NCBI GenBank assembly: GCA_902792895.1
Contig: CADBBK010000014.1
Coordinates: 1 to 64,000 of the forward strand
DNA from: an uncultured Bacteroidales bacterium
Lineage (GTDB): Bacteria > Bacteroidota > Bacteroidia > Bacteroidales > Muribaculaceae
DNA: 64,000 nucleotides
Direction: 5' to 3'
Below the pieces are notes generated by a model. It was not told the DNA's origin and did no database searches. It worked only from the letters and a program-made list of their open reading frames with translations. Positions within the stretch are counted from its first letter, which is position 1, and each line of letters starts with the position of its first letter. Below are positions 27,466 to 35,815 of this stretch, piece after piece. A program made the translations under genes and the position numbers.

Positions 27466-28983
27466 ATGAAGATTTTTTCAAGACTAGTGCTTGCCGCCCT
27501 TGCGGCACTGCTGTTGAGCGCCTGCAATGGCAATAACGCCACCTACCAGTACAAGACGCAATACCTGCCCGTGCAGCTCGTGGGCAGCGAGAAGTGGAGC
27601 ATCCTCGACGTGAACAGCGGCGAGGTCGTCGCCAAGGACGCATTTGACAACGCTCCGTCGCCCATTGTGGCAGGAATGTTCTATGTGATGAACAACGAGG
27701 GCAGCTATGATTATTACAACGTGAGTGCCCCCACGCAGCCCGTGGCAGGCCACTTTGGCAGCGTGACGTCGTTCAGCGACGATGGCGTGGCCGTGTGCAG
27801 CCGTGTGGGTGCCGCACTGTGTGTCATCGACACCAAGGGCAACGTCGTCAAGGAATTGCCCCGCGAGGTGTCGCAATGCTCGATGTTTGCCCGTGGCATG
27901 GCGGCCTTCCAGAACGATAACGGCTCATGGGGCTATATCAACGTCAGTGGCGACACCATCGTGCCGGCTACCTGGAACAGCGTCAACCTGTTCCTGTATG
28001 AGGATTATGCCCTGGTCATCGACGGCAACCAGGCCAACGACAGCATCGTCTCGTTTAGCATCATCGACAAGTCAGGCAACGTGAAATTCACCGAGAACAC
28101 GTCCAACTACCAGCCCCTGCAGCCCTACTTCATCAATGGCGTGCTGCCCGTGATGAAGGGTGACACGCTCGTGTGCCTCAATGCCAGCGGCAAGGAGGTG
28201 GCCAACCCCATCGACGACTCGGAGAAGGTGGAAAAAGGCGGATTTGACGACTACTCCCGCACCCCGTCGGGCGACTATATCGTGGTGAAGAACGGAAAAA
28301 CCGGAATGGTGGACGCTGCCTGCAACGTGCTTATTCCCATCGAACACGACAACCTGATCGACATCAACGGTGAGCGCCTTATCGCCGCCAATGGCGACAC
28401 TTTCCACATTGTGGACCACAACGGCAAGCCTGTGGGCAATGCCAAATTCAACAGTGCCCATGTGAGCGAGGACAACCCCTACGCCACCCGTGGCTATATC
28501 GACACCGACCTGGCAGCAGCATCGATGATGATGATGTTTAACGAAATCAGCGCTTGTGGTGCCGATGCCGAGACCACGCTGATGGACATGAACCAGATGC
28601 TGAGCACCAATCCCCTCCAGTATGCGGGCAGCAACACGCTGATTCTGCCGCAGGGACCTTACACCATACAATATGTGTTTGACCGCGACCTGGCCACCGT
28701 CAATGCCGACACCACCAGCGCCGAGTTCAACTACGATGCCCGCGTGAAGTGTGTGATCATATCGCTCAACGTCAGCCACTGCCCCGCCAACACCGAGCCC
28801 GCCGTCGTCAACAAGGTAGAGAGCCGCTTGGGCACCAAGGGATTTGTCCTGGCCAGAGACGGCATCTTCTGTAGCGATCACCTGACAGCGCTGACCATGG
28901 GCTACGACCAGGGCATCATCAGGACGATTTACTACATGCACTTCAACGAATCTGTCCCCCAAGACAAGAAGAAAAGGAAATGA
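27466..28983 (+). CDS. WG-repeat lipoprotein
   Basis: 505 residues. The N-terminus MKIFSRLVLAALAALLLSAC ends in a lipobox (LLSAC), so the protein is lipid-anchored at the cell envelope. The body has repeating strands of the WG/KWG type: residues near 45 (KWSILDVNSGEVV), 110 (ALCVIDTKGNVVKEL), 150 (GSWGYINVSGDTIVP), and 285 (GKTGMVDAACNVLIPI). Such repeats form a beta-propeller-like fold of unknown role. The C-terminal third (after ~360) has no clear repeats. It is divergent from groES and followed by a repetitive spacer and queD, with which it may share a transcript. Confidence 0.82.
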   Translation: MKIFSRLVLAALAALLLSACNGNNATYQYKTQYLPVQLVGSEKWSILDVNSGEVVAKDAFDNAPSPIVAGMFYVMNNEGSYDYYNVSAPTQPVAGHFGSVTSFSDDGVAVCSRVGAALCVIDTKGNVVKELPREVSQCSMFARGMAAFQNDNGSWGYINVSGDTIVPATWNSVNLFLYEDYALVIDGNQANDSIVSFSIIDKSGNVKFTENTSNYQPLQPYFINGVLPVMKGDTLVCLNASGKEVANPIDDSEKVEKGGFDDYSRTPSGDYIVVKNGKTGMVDAACNVLIPIEHDNLIDINGERLIAANGDTFHIVDHNGKPVGNAKFNSAHVSEDNPYATRGYIDTDLAAASMMMMFNEISACGADAETTLMDMNQMLSTNPLQYAGSNTLILPQGPYTIQYVFDRDLATVNADTTSAEFNYDARVKCVIISLNVSHCPANTEPAVVNKVESRLGTKGFVLARDGIFCSDHLTALTMGYDQGIIRTIYYMHFNESVPQDKKKRK

Positions 28984-28984
28984 C

Positions 28985-29142
28985 AGCAGGAGTTAGGAGT
29001 GTGGTGTTAGTTGGGAGTTAGGAGTTAGGGGTTAGGCGACACTAACCTTACTTAAAACTTAAAACTTAAAACTTACAACTTACAACTAAGAACTAAAAAC
29101 TAAAAACTAAAAACTAAAAACTTACAACTTAAAAATAAGAAT
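28985..29142 (+). repeat. Heptad-repeat spacer before queD
   Basis: GGAGTTA-type units, then a core AGGCGACACTAACCTTACT (29034-29052), then ACTTAAA and a run of CTAAAAA units (29094-29120) to the queD start. It is the same element as at 26757-26878, in the same orientation relative to the downstream gene. Confidence 0.8.
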
Positions 29143-29493
29143 ATGTACTACGTTAAAAAGACTCTGGAGATTTCATCGGCTCACATGCTGTATCTCGACC
29201 ATAACAGCAAGTGCGAGAACCTGCATGGCCACAACTGGATCGTGAACGTGTATTGCAAGGCTAAGGAACTCGACGACAACGGCATGGTGACCGATTTCAC
29301 CATCATCAAGGAGATGGTCCACGGCAAGCTCGACCACCGCAACCTGAACGAGGTGCTGGACTTCAACCCCACCGCTGAGAACATCGCGCGCTGGATTGTC
29401 GAGACCGTGCCCAACTGCTACCGTGCCGACGTGCGTGAGAGCAGCAACAACCTGGCCATCTACGTCAAGGACGAGGACAACGACGTGGAATGA
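29143..29493 (+). CDS. queD: 6-carboxytetrahydropterin synthase
   Basis: 116 residues, normal QueD size. It makes 6-carboxy-5,6,7,8-tetrahydropterin from dihydroneopterin triphosphate in preQ1/queuosine synthesis. The zinc-binding His set is visible as SSAHML near residue 13 and CENLHGHNW near residue 25; the catalytic Cys is the C of KCENLHGH. It stands before queE, separated by a short repetitive spacer. The later steps queC and queF are 2 kb away on the other strand. Confidence 0.94.
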   Translation: MYYVKKTLEISSAHMLYLDHNSKCENLHGHNWIVNVYCKAKELDDNGMVTDFTIIKEMVHGKLDHRNLNEVLDFNPTAENIARWIVETVPNCYRADVRESSNNLAIYVKDEDNDVE

Positions 29494-29564
29494 GTTAGAA
29501 GTTAGGAGTTAGGAGTTAGGAGTGAATCCGCCCAAAACCTAAAACCTAACGCCTAAAACCTAGA
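29494..29564 (+). repeat. Heptad-repeat spacer between queD and queE
   Basis: GTTAGAAGTTAGGAGTTAGG units followed by ACCTAAAACCTAACGCC-type units up to the queE ATG. Same two-part design as the spacers at 26757 and 28985 but without the AGGCGACACTAA core. Confidence 0.75.
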
Positions 29565-30155
29565 ATGTACAAAGTCAACGAAATCTTCCACTCGCTGCAG
29601 GGCGAGGGTTACAATACAGGCATCGCCAGCGTGTTCATCAGGCTGAGCGGCTGCAACCTGCATTGTGCCTTCTGCGACACACGGCACAGCGAGGGCACCA
29701 TGATGTCGCTGCACGAAATCGTTGAGCAGGTGATGCGGTACCCCAATGCCCCGCTCATCGTGCTCACGGGCGGCGAGCCGTCGTTGTGGATTGACGAGGA
29801 TTTCGTGATGGGACTGAAACAGGCGACGGGCAAGACCATCGCCATCGAGACCAACGGCACCCATCCCCTGCCCCATGGTATCGACTGGGTGACGCTGTCG
29901 CCCAAGATGGGCCTTGGTAACAGCGGGGACCTGCCTGTGGTACTAACCCGATGCGATGAGTTGAAGGTGGTCTATCTGGGCCAAGACTTGGCCCAATACA
30001 ACAACATGACGGCCGACCACCGTTACCTGCAGCCCTGTTGGGTGAGCAACGAGAACGACCGCAAGCGCAACATGCAGGACACGGTGCAAGCCGTTTTACA
30101 GCATCCCGAGTGGCGGCTCTCGCTACAAATCCACCGCATCCTCGAAATCCAATGA
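29565..30155 (+). CDS. queE: 7-carboxy-7-deazaguanine synthase (radical SAM)
   Basis: 196 residues. It converts carboxytetrahydropterin to 7-carboxy-7-deazaguanine. The cluster motif is CNLHCAFC at residues ~26-33 (C-x3-C-x2-C) after IRLSG; VLTGGEPSLW near 63 is the SAM-binding GGE motif; IAIETNGTHPLP follows. The N-terminal EIFHSLQGEG is typical of QueE. Ends in a strong terminator. Confidence 0.95.
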   Translation: MYKVNEIFHSLQGEGYNTGIASVFIRLSGCNLHCAFCDTRHSEGTMMSLHEIVEQVMRYPNAPLIVLTGGEPSLWIDEDFVMGLKQATGKTIAIETNGTHPLPHGIDWVTLSPKMGLGNSGDLPVVLTRCDELKVVYLGQDLAQYNNMTADHRYLQPCWVSNENDRKRNMQDTVQAVLQHPEWRLSLQIHRILEIQ

Positions 30156-30178
30156 CTTTCTATTTTCTACAACGCAAA

Positions 30179-30219
30179 AAAACATCCGCAATCCATTAGC
30201 AGGAATGCGGATGTTTCTT
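30179..30219. terminator. Bidirectional terminator between queE and fabD
   Basis: AACATCCGCA (30181-30190) pairs perfectly with TGCGGATGTT (30206-30215). A-run on the left and T-run on the right serve both strands, ending queE (plus) and fabD (minus). Confidence 0.9.
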
Positions 30220-30249
30220 TAAGTCTCTGTACTCTAAAATGCGAGTATC

Positions 30250-31128
30250 TTACTGACGACCGCTGAGGGTGATCTCGCGGCTGGTCTTGGCGATAAGTCC
30301 CTGGAGCACCTTACCCGGGCCCAGTTCCTCGGCCTCGGTCATGCCGTCGGCAATCATGTTGGCAACGATGTGGCTCCAACGCACGGGAGCGGTGAGCTGT
30401 TGCAGCAGGTTGGCCTTGATTTCGGCAGGATCGGTGTGCGGCATGGCGTCCACATCCTGATAGATGGGGCAAACGGGAGCCGAGAAGTCGGCTGCCTCGA
30501 TGGCCTCAGCCAACTCAGCGCGAGCGGGCTCCATCAGGGGCGAGTGGAAAGCACCACCCACCTTGAGGGGCAACGCGCGGCGTGCGCCTGCCTCCTTGAA
30601 TTTCTCACAAGCGGCCTCGATAGCGGCAATCTCACCCGAGATGACCACCTGACCGGGGCAGTTATAGTTGGCGGGAACGCAGATGCCGTCGATAGAGGCA
30701 CAGATTTCCTCCACCTTAGCGTCATCCAGGCCGATGATAGCAGCCATCGTCGAGGGAGCGGCCTCACAAGCCTTCTGCATGGCCAGGGCACGTGCCTCGA
30801 CCAGCTTCAGACCCTGCTCAAAGGGCAGAGCGCCAGCGGCTACCAGTGCCGAGAATTCGCCCAGCGAGTGGCCGGCAACCATATCGGGCTTGAACTCGTC
30901 ACCCATGGTGAGCGCGAGAATAACCGAGTGCAGGAATACGGCGGGTTGGGTGACCTTGGTCTGCTTCAGGTCATCCTCGGTGCCTTCAAACATGAGGTCG
31001 GTGATGCGGAAACCGAGCACCTCATTGGCTTTTTCAAACAATTCTTTGGCTTGGGGATTGTTGTCATACAGGTCCTTACCCATTCCGACAAACTGTGCAC
31101 CCTGGCCGGGGAATACGAATGCTTTCAT
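30250..31128 (-). CDS. fabD: Malonyl-CoA:ACP transacylase
   Basis: 292 residues, normal size. It loads malonyl groups on acyl carrier protein for fatty-acid synthesis. AFVFPGQGAQFVGMGKDLY begins it (the GQG loop), GHSLGEFSALVAAG near residue 89 holds the active-site Ser, and GAFHSPLM near 199 the catalytic His. The gene stands alone with its own promoter at 31184-31213. An NRPS-linked acyltransferase role is not suggested by context. Confidence 0.97.
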   Translation of the reverse strand: MKAFVFPGQGAQFVGMGKDLYDNNPQAKELFEKANEVLGFRITDLMFEGTEDDLKQTKVTQPAVFLHSVILALTMGDEFKPDMVAGHSLGEFSALVAAGALPFEQGLKLVEARALAMQKACEAAPSTMAAIIGLDDAKVEEICASIDGICVPANYNCPGQVVISGEIAAIEAACEKFKEAGARRALPLKVGGAFHSPLMEPARAELAEAIEAADFSAPVCPIYQDVDAMPHTDPAEIKANLLQQLTAPVRWSHIVANMIADGMTEAEELGPGKVLQGLIAKTSREITLSGRQ

Positions 31129-31183
31129 TGTCTTGATCTTATTATTTAGTAGTTAATGATGTTTCTTTAATCCAAAACGGCTG

Positions 31184-31213
31184 CAAAGGTAGTACAAAGT
31201 TTTGAGTTGGCAA
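31184..31213 (-). promoter_or_regulatory. fabD promoter
   Basis: On the minus strand TTG at 31213-31211, 19 bases, TACCTTTG at 31191-31184. Expected start near 31179, about 50 bases before the fabD ATG. Confidence 0.75.
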
Positions 31214-31326
31214 CCGCATGATGGCAGTTTTTTCATTTGGCGGACATCATTTAGTGAATGGCATGGGCGGGCTAAAGCACCGCCCGAGCCAAACCACTAA
31301 TTACGTTAAATTGACGAGGAATAAGA

Positions 31327-32163
31327 CTAAAGAGCGAGTCGCAATCCAACGCAGTCGATCTTTCTTGTCGGGTCGAAGGAAGCGCGGCACGACACACGGC
31401 AGCTGTAGGCGAAGTTGAGCCAACTGCCACCACGGCTCACGCGGTTATAGCCCGTTGAAGGACCGACAGGGTTGGTCTGCGCATCACTGCTGTATCTGTC
31501 AAACCAGTCCTGGCACCACTCCCACACGTTGCCGCTCATGTCATACAGGCCCAATTCGTTAGGGGCTTTAGTGGCAACTGTTTGTGTGCCATATCCTGCT
31601 TTATCAACAACTTCTGAGGGAATACTAAACCAATACAACGCCACATCATCAAGGTCGTTGCTACCCGAGTATTTGTAGCCCAGGCTCTTGTTGCCGCCAC
31701 GGGCTGCAAACTCCCATTCAGCCTCGGTAGGCAGGCGGAACGTCTTACCTGTCAATTGGTTCAACTTGGTGATAAACGTCTGGCAATCGTTCCATGAGAC
31801 GAACTCTACAGGACGCTGAAGGTTAGTGGCGTAATTGTTACGACTACTAAAGTAGCTTGGGTTGCTACCCATCACGGCCTGCCACAAGGCCTGCGTCACC
31901 TCGGTCTGGCCGATGAGGTAACTCGAGAGCGCCACCTCATGGGCGGGCTGTTCGACATCGAAGGCTTCACTTTCCTGTTCAACAGTCATGCCCATGGTAA
32001 AAGTGTCGCCCTTGACAGCCACCATTGTGAACGTCACGCCGTTCACAGTGAAGTTTTCGGTCTTCGGTTCGTCGGGATTCACGGGTTCATCCTTTCCACA
32101 TGACGTGGAAATTACTGTCATCAGAATCAGCACAAATATAATTGAACTAATTTTTTTCATCAT
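31327..32163 (-). CDS. Formylglycine-generating-enzyme-like lipoprotein
   Basis: 278 residues. A signal peptide with lipobox (MTVISTSC) anchors it. The rest is an FGE-sulfatase (SUMF1-type) domain: FTMGMTVEQESEAFD near 55, AHEVALSSYLIGQTEVTQALW near 78, PVEFVSWNDCQTF, LPTEAEWEFAARGG, NVWEWCQDWFDRY and RVSRGGSWLNFAYSCRVSCR. True FGE enzymes have two copper-binding Cys spaced by four residues; here the two Cys in SCRVSCR are three apart. Most likely a binding or structural relative of FGE, not a sulfatase activator. It starts 21 bp after the queC stop, so it may share the queF-queC transcript. No sulfatase lies in the window. Confidence 0.87.
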   Translation of the reverse strand: MMKKISSIIFVLILMTVISTSCGKDEPVNPDEPKTENFTVNGVTFTMVAVKGDTFTMGMTVEQESEAFDVEQPAHEVALSSYLIGQTEVTQALWQAVMGSNPSYFSSRNNYATNLQRPVEFVSWNDCQTFITKLNQLTGKTFRLPTEAEWEFAARGGNKSLGYKYSGSNDLDDVALYWFSIPSEVVDKAGYGTQTVATKAPNELGLYDMSGNVWEWCQDWFDRYSSDAQTNPVGPSTGYNRVSRGGSWLNFAYSCRVSCRASFDPTRKIDCVGLRLAL

Positions 32164-32184
32164 CGATTCATTTTATCTGTTATC

Positions 32185-32841
32185 TTATACCAGGTACTCG
32201 GTGGGGTCGTCGATACCTGCTTCGCGCAGGGCTTGGCGCCGTTCGGTACAGGTGCCGCAGGTGCCGCAGTGCGTCTCGCCACCCTTGTAGCAGGAATAGG
32301 TCTCGCTGTAGTCCAGGCCCAAAGCAGCGCCATGGCGGGCGATTTCGGCCTTGCTAAGGTCGGTGTAGGGTGCAAATACCTTGACACCCTCGTAGGTGCC
32401 CGTCATCATCGCCGTGCTCATGGCTTCGATAAAGGGTGAGCGGCAGTCAGGGTAGATGCTGTGGTCGCCGGCGTGGTTGGCAATCATCACACGCTTGAGA
32501 CCGTTACTCTCGGCGATGCCGCAGGCGATGGCCAGCATGATGCCATTGCGGAAAGGCACCACCGTCGATTTCATGTTCTCATCATTGTAGTTGCCGTCGG
32601 GGATGGCATCGGCGCTCTCGAGCAGGGCGCTCTTGAAATACTTGTGCATGAAATCCAGCGGAATAATCAAGTGCTTGATACCCAACCGCTGACAATGCAT
32701 GATGGCGCAACGGCGCTCACGGCCGTTCTGGGTACTGCCATAGTCAAAGGTGATAGCCATCGCTATCTGGTCCTTATATTCATAGAGCATGGTGGTTGAA
32801 TCCATGCCGCCCGATGTAATGATAACTGCGTCTCGTGCCAT
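32185..32841 (-). CDS. queC: 7-cyano-7-deazaguanine synthase
   Basis: 218 residues from the ATG at 32841, one base after the queF stop; an upstream in-frame ATG at 32865 overlaps queF and is less likely. It converts carboxydeazaguanine to preQ0 with ATP and ammonia. AVIITSGGMDSTTML is the PP-loop (SGGxDS). The zinc-binding tail has the Cys set CYKGGETHCGTCGTC. Together with queF it forms the second half of the preQ1 pathway. Confidence 0.96.
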   Translation of the reverse strand: MARDAVIITSGGMDSTTMLYEYKDQIAMAITFDYGSTQNGRERRCAIMHCQRLGIKHLIIPLDFMHKYFKSALLESADAIPDGNYNDENMKSTVVPFRNGIMLAIACGIAESNGLKRVMIANHAGDHSIYPDCRSPFIEAMSTAMMTGTYEGVKVFAPYTDLSKAEIARHGAALGLDYSETYSCYKGGETHCGTCGTCTERRQALREAGIDDPTEYLV

Positions 32842-32842
32842 A

Positions 32843-33313
32843 TCAGTCGTTATGGAAATTAGCAATCAGGCGGGCGCGCACCATATCCTGATGGTCGCTG
32901 TCGCCATAGTTGGCAAACGGCTTGATGCTGATGCCGCCACGCGGGTTAAACAGGCCAATTACCTCAAGATACTTGGGATCCATGAGCTTGACCAGGTCTT
33001 TCATGATGATGTTGACGCAATCCTCATGGAAGTCGCCGTGGTTGCGGAAGCTGAAGAGATAGAGCTTCAGACTCTTGCTCTCGACCATGCGCACGCGGGG
33101 GATGTAGTTGATGATGATGTGGCCAAAGTCGGGTTGGCCCGTCTTGGGACACAACGAGGTGAACTCGGGGCAATCGAGCGTCACCACATACTCATTCTCG
33201 GGGTGCTTGTTCTCGAAGGTCTCGAGTACATCGGGGCGGTAGTCAAACTCATATTGTGTGCCCTGGTTGCCCAGCAGCGTCACGCCTTCTAATTCTTGAT
33301 CGGTTCTTGACAT
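32843..33313 (-). CDS. queF: NADPH-dependent preQ0 reductase
   Basis: 156 residues, the short unimodular form. Reduces preQ0 to preQ1. The motif CPETSL-type region appears as [18 protein letters not shown] with the catalytic Cys in SLCPKT, and [21 protein letters not shown] is the QueF signature. It is the first gene of the operon, behind a TACCTTTG box, with queC one base downstream. Confidence 0.96.
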   Translation of the reverse strand: MSRTDQELEGVTLLGNQGTQYEFDYRPDVLETFENKHPENEYVVTLDCPEFTSLCPKTGQPDFGHIIINYIPRVRMVESKSLKLYLFSFRNHGDFHEDCVNIIMKDLVKLMDPKYLEVIGLFNPRGGISIKPFANYGDSDHQDMVRARLIANFHND

Positions 33314-33342
33314 AAAACAGATATATTTTGTGTTCAGGACTG

Positions 33343-33350
33343 CAAAGGTA
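33343..33350 (-). promoter_or_regulatory. queF -7 box
   Basis: On the minus strand TACCTTTG (33350-33343) fits TAnnTTTG, about 30 bases before the queF ATG. No clear TTG at -33. I looked for a preQ1 riboswitch in this leader and saw none. Confidence 0.55.
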
Positions 33351-33394
33351 CAAAAAAGTTTTTAGAAAAATTTCAGTTCCTTGATTTACTAATG

Positions 33395-34284
33395 CTATTG
33401 GACTAGGATTGTCAGTAAGACGGTTTTCGGTGGCTTGGCAGCATTGCTTGATTGAGCAAAGGTGCGGTCGCCCTCTGTCACCACCACCCAGGGATAATCG
33501 CCAGTAGAAACGAAGTTGATGGTGCCACCCTCGATGTTGAGGGCACTGCTCAACATGGCACTATCGCTGTAGACCTTTACGTTCGTGAACTTGTACCAGC
33601 AATTGGTGGCCATGTAGGCATCAACAGAGGTCGAAGGCACATGCAGCGTAGCAGTGGTATAGGTGCTCTCTTCAAACATCGGCTCTCTGAACTCCCAAGG
33701 CTGGAGACTACGGCAGGTGATGTCCGTCAAGCTGGTGCAGCCCTTGAAGATGTTCAGACACCAGCCGCCATAATTGAAACGGCAGTTCTTGCCCAGGTCA
33801 ACAGATGTGAGTGCCGAGCAACCATAGAATGCCATTCCTTCCACATAGTACACTGAATTAGGGATAACCACTTCGGTCAAGGAGGAACAACTCTCAAAAG
33901 AAGAGCTACCGATAATATACAGTGTGTTAGGTAAGGTCACACTGGTCATGGCACTGCAGCCCGCGAATGCATCTTCACCGATTGTAACGACATTATCTTC
34001 GATGTAAATACTAGTAATCCTATTACAATCCTTGAAGGCTCCCTCTCCAATCTCAGTGACACGATATTGAATACCCGTCGCAGAATTGGTCGCTGTACCG
34101 TAGATATTAAAATTGCCGGCTGGTGATGACGCCACGTGACCAACAACCTTGGCTGTGTTGGTGCCGGTGATGACAAACTGCAGATCGCCATAAGTGAAGT
34201 CATAAGTGTCGGCGGCACTGGCAGCCAGTGCGCACGTTAACCACACTGAGAGTGCGGTCAACTGATGGAGAAATTTTTTTTCAT
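33395..34284 (-). CDS. BspA-type leucine-rich repeat secreted protein, start out of frame
   Basis: About 295 residues if read through. The body has LRR_5 repeats of the BspA kind: EIGEGAFKDCNRITSIYIED, TIGEDAFAGCSAMTSVTLPN, IIGSSSFESCSSLTEVVIPN and YYVEGMAFYGCSALTSVDL. The signal peptide is FLHQLTALSVWLTCALAASA. The best start, ATG at 34284-34282, is followed by exactly eight A (34281-34274); it is one base out of frame and stops after eight codons. A ninth A would give MKKKFLHQL, a canonical signal peptide. The only in-frame alternative is a TTG at 34315. This is therefore a sequencing error, a slippage-switched gene or a broken one. The promoter at 34394-34424 supports expression. Such proteins are surface or adhesion-like. 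Confidence 0.8.
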
Positions 34285-34393
34285 AATAGATCAATTCAAC
34301 AGTTAATAATATCAATTGTTTTTGTCAAACCCATTCGAGGAGATTGCAGTAGGCAGTAGTGTACAACTTGCTACTGAAAAGGAATCCACACCG

Positions 34394-34424
34394 CAAAGAT
34401 TTTGGAAAAAATACTAAACAGCAA
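34394..34424 (-). promoter_or_regulatory. Promoter of the LRR protein gene
   Basis: On the minus strand TTG at 34424-34422, 20 bases, AATCTTTG at 34401-34394, one base off consensus. It lies about 110 bases before the out-of-frame ATG. It sits close to the 3' end of the amidotransferase gene. Confidence 0.55.
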
Positions 34425-34442
34425 GTTTTTATTCTATATTTA

Positions 34443-35150
34443 TCAAATTTCATTCAGCTGATTGAGGGCGAAACGGGCTGCGGCGGGTCCTTGAGGAGTC
34501 ATGCGGTCAAGGCTCTCCAGCGCTGCAATTCTCACTTCCTCATCGATGTCCTCGCTGCAGTTGGTCAGCAGGTGGCGGCTATAGGCGACCGTGAATTCGG
34601 GATGGCCCTGGAACGTGATGACTTGATGGCCTATCCTGAAAGACTCATTCTTGCAAAAATTGCTAGTGGCACACAATTCAGCCCCCTGGGGCAAAGTTAT
34701 GACCTGATCATGGTGGCTATAGAGCAACTGCATCTGCTGGTGCGGGAAATACCGCTTCATCGCCTCGTCAACGACACGCGACGCACGCACCCCGGCACCA
34801 AAACCGCCATCATATTTCCTGACCTCTCCACCCAGAGCCCGCGCAATCACCTGGTGGCCAAAGCACACGCCCATCATTCTTGCTCCACGGTTATAGGCGC
34901 ACTCAATCCATTTCAACAGAGCGACGATCCAGGGTTTGTCGTCATAGGCCGAATCCAGGCTGCCCGGGACCAGATACAGTTCATCACGGTTGATTTCAGG
35001 CGGCAGTTCCCCTTGCCACGTCTGACAAATCCGGTAGTCTGCATTAAGGCCTACGGAATCAAATAAGTCAAAAAACAGGGACTCGTAGTTGGGGATGAAA
35101 TCAGGCAGCCGTCCAGGGAAGGTGTCACACAGCAGGATATTGACACGCAT
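34443..35150 (-). CDS. Class I glutamine amidotransferase-like protein
   Basis: 235 residues from the ATG at 35150, whose A overlaps the last base of the HD gene stop (TGATG); an upstream GTG is less likely. MGVCFGHQVIARALGG near residue 86 is the nucleophile elbow with the catalytic Cys, and QVITFQGHPEF near 180 carries the His. The protein is a stand-alone amidotransferase of the GuaA-N / gamma-glutamyl-peptidase type; a synthetase partner is absent, so it may hydrolyse a glutamyl compound. It ends the operon mlaE-mlaF-HD-GATase. The fold is firm, the substrate unknown. Confidence 0.85.
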   Translation of the reverse strand: MRVNILLCDTFPGRLPDFIPNYESLFFDLFDSVGLNADYRICQTWQGELPPEINRDELYLVPGSLDSAYDDKPWIVALLKWIECAYNRGARMMGVCFGHQVIARALGGEVRKYDGGFGAGVRASRVVDEAMKRYFPHQQMQLLYSHHDQVITLPQGAELCATSNFCKNESFRIGHQVITFQGHPEFTVAYSRHLLTNCSEDIDEEVRIAALESLDRMTPQGPAAARFALNQLNEI

Positions 35151-35782
35151 CACAATTCGTCGATTTCCTCACCGGAGCGCTCCATGATGCTGGCAGCAAG
35201 ACCATCGGCAGTCTGGATGATGCTGACCAGCGGATATAGCTTGCGCGCCGCATCGTAGTTGCGTATGTCCTCAAAACTGTTCTGGTTAACGCCCCATGCA
35301 CCCATGTGCCAGCGTATGGCCAGCATCTCATCGTCGTTGAGTGCCAGGCCGCTGCACAGCAATAGCGTGAGGGATTTCTCGCCGTGGCCCATCGGAAAAC
35401 TCTTGTAAGTCACCTTATAACCTTCGGCATCTTCCCAGATTCCCAGCGCGTTCTTGCGTTTCTTGATCGAACGCTTGTAGATGTCGCACTTGCACACGTC
35501 ATGCAACAGGCTGGCGAGAATGATGCTGTCGCGTTTCACCTCATGCTCCAGGCTGGGGTCCAGCACTTTCATGGCTTCCCACACGGCGAGTGCAGCCTGG
35601 CATGTATTGAGCGAGTGGCGTGCCAGCCCTCCCTCGACGTTGAGATGATGTCCTGCCGAAGCCGGTGCTGTAAAAAAGCCCCATTGCTCCAGGTCCCCTA
35701 TCACGTCCTCGATGCCGTCACGCTCGGTTGAACGCAGCAGGTTGATAATCTCCTCTTTACAGTTTTTATCAATTGTTTTCAT
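35150..35782 (-). CDS. HD-domain phosphohydrolase
   Basis: 210 residues. The metal set of the HD family is visible as VEGGLARHSLNTCQ near residue 50 (first His) and ILASLLHDVCKCDIYK near 90 (HD pair). It likely hydrolyses a nucleotide or phosphoester in the cytosol. It follows the Mla ATPase gene by 33 bp and overlaps the amidotransferase start by 1 bp, so it is part of that operon. The substrate cannot be read from sequence. Confidence 0.85.
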   Translation of the reverse strand: MKTIDKNCKEEIINLLRSTERDGIEDVIGDLEQWGFFTAPASAGHHLNVEGGLARHSLNTCQAALAVWEAMKVLDPSLEHEVKRDSIILASLLHDVCKCDIYKRSIKKRKNALGIWEDAEGYKVTYKSFPMGHGEKSLTLLLCSGLALNDDEMLAIRWHMGAWGVNQNSFEDIRNYDAARKLYPLVSIIQTADGLAASIMERSGEEIDEL

Positions 35783-35815
35783 CTGTTTCTTGTTGAATGG
35801 TTTGACGTAAGGTGC

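Noticed and set aside
26757-29142. Short intergenic repeats as a CRISPR array
   Set aside because: Units are about 7 bp, tandem, without unique spacers, and no cas gene is present.
33314-33394. preQ1 riboswitch upstream of queF or queD
   Set aside because: The leaders are short and show no preQ1 aptamer-like C-rich pseudoknot.
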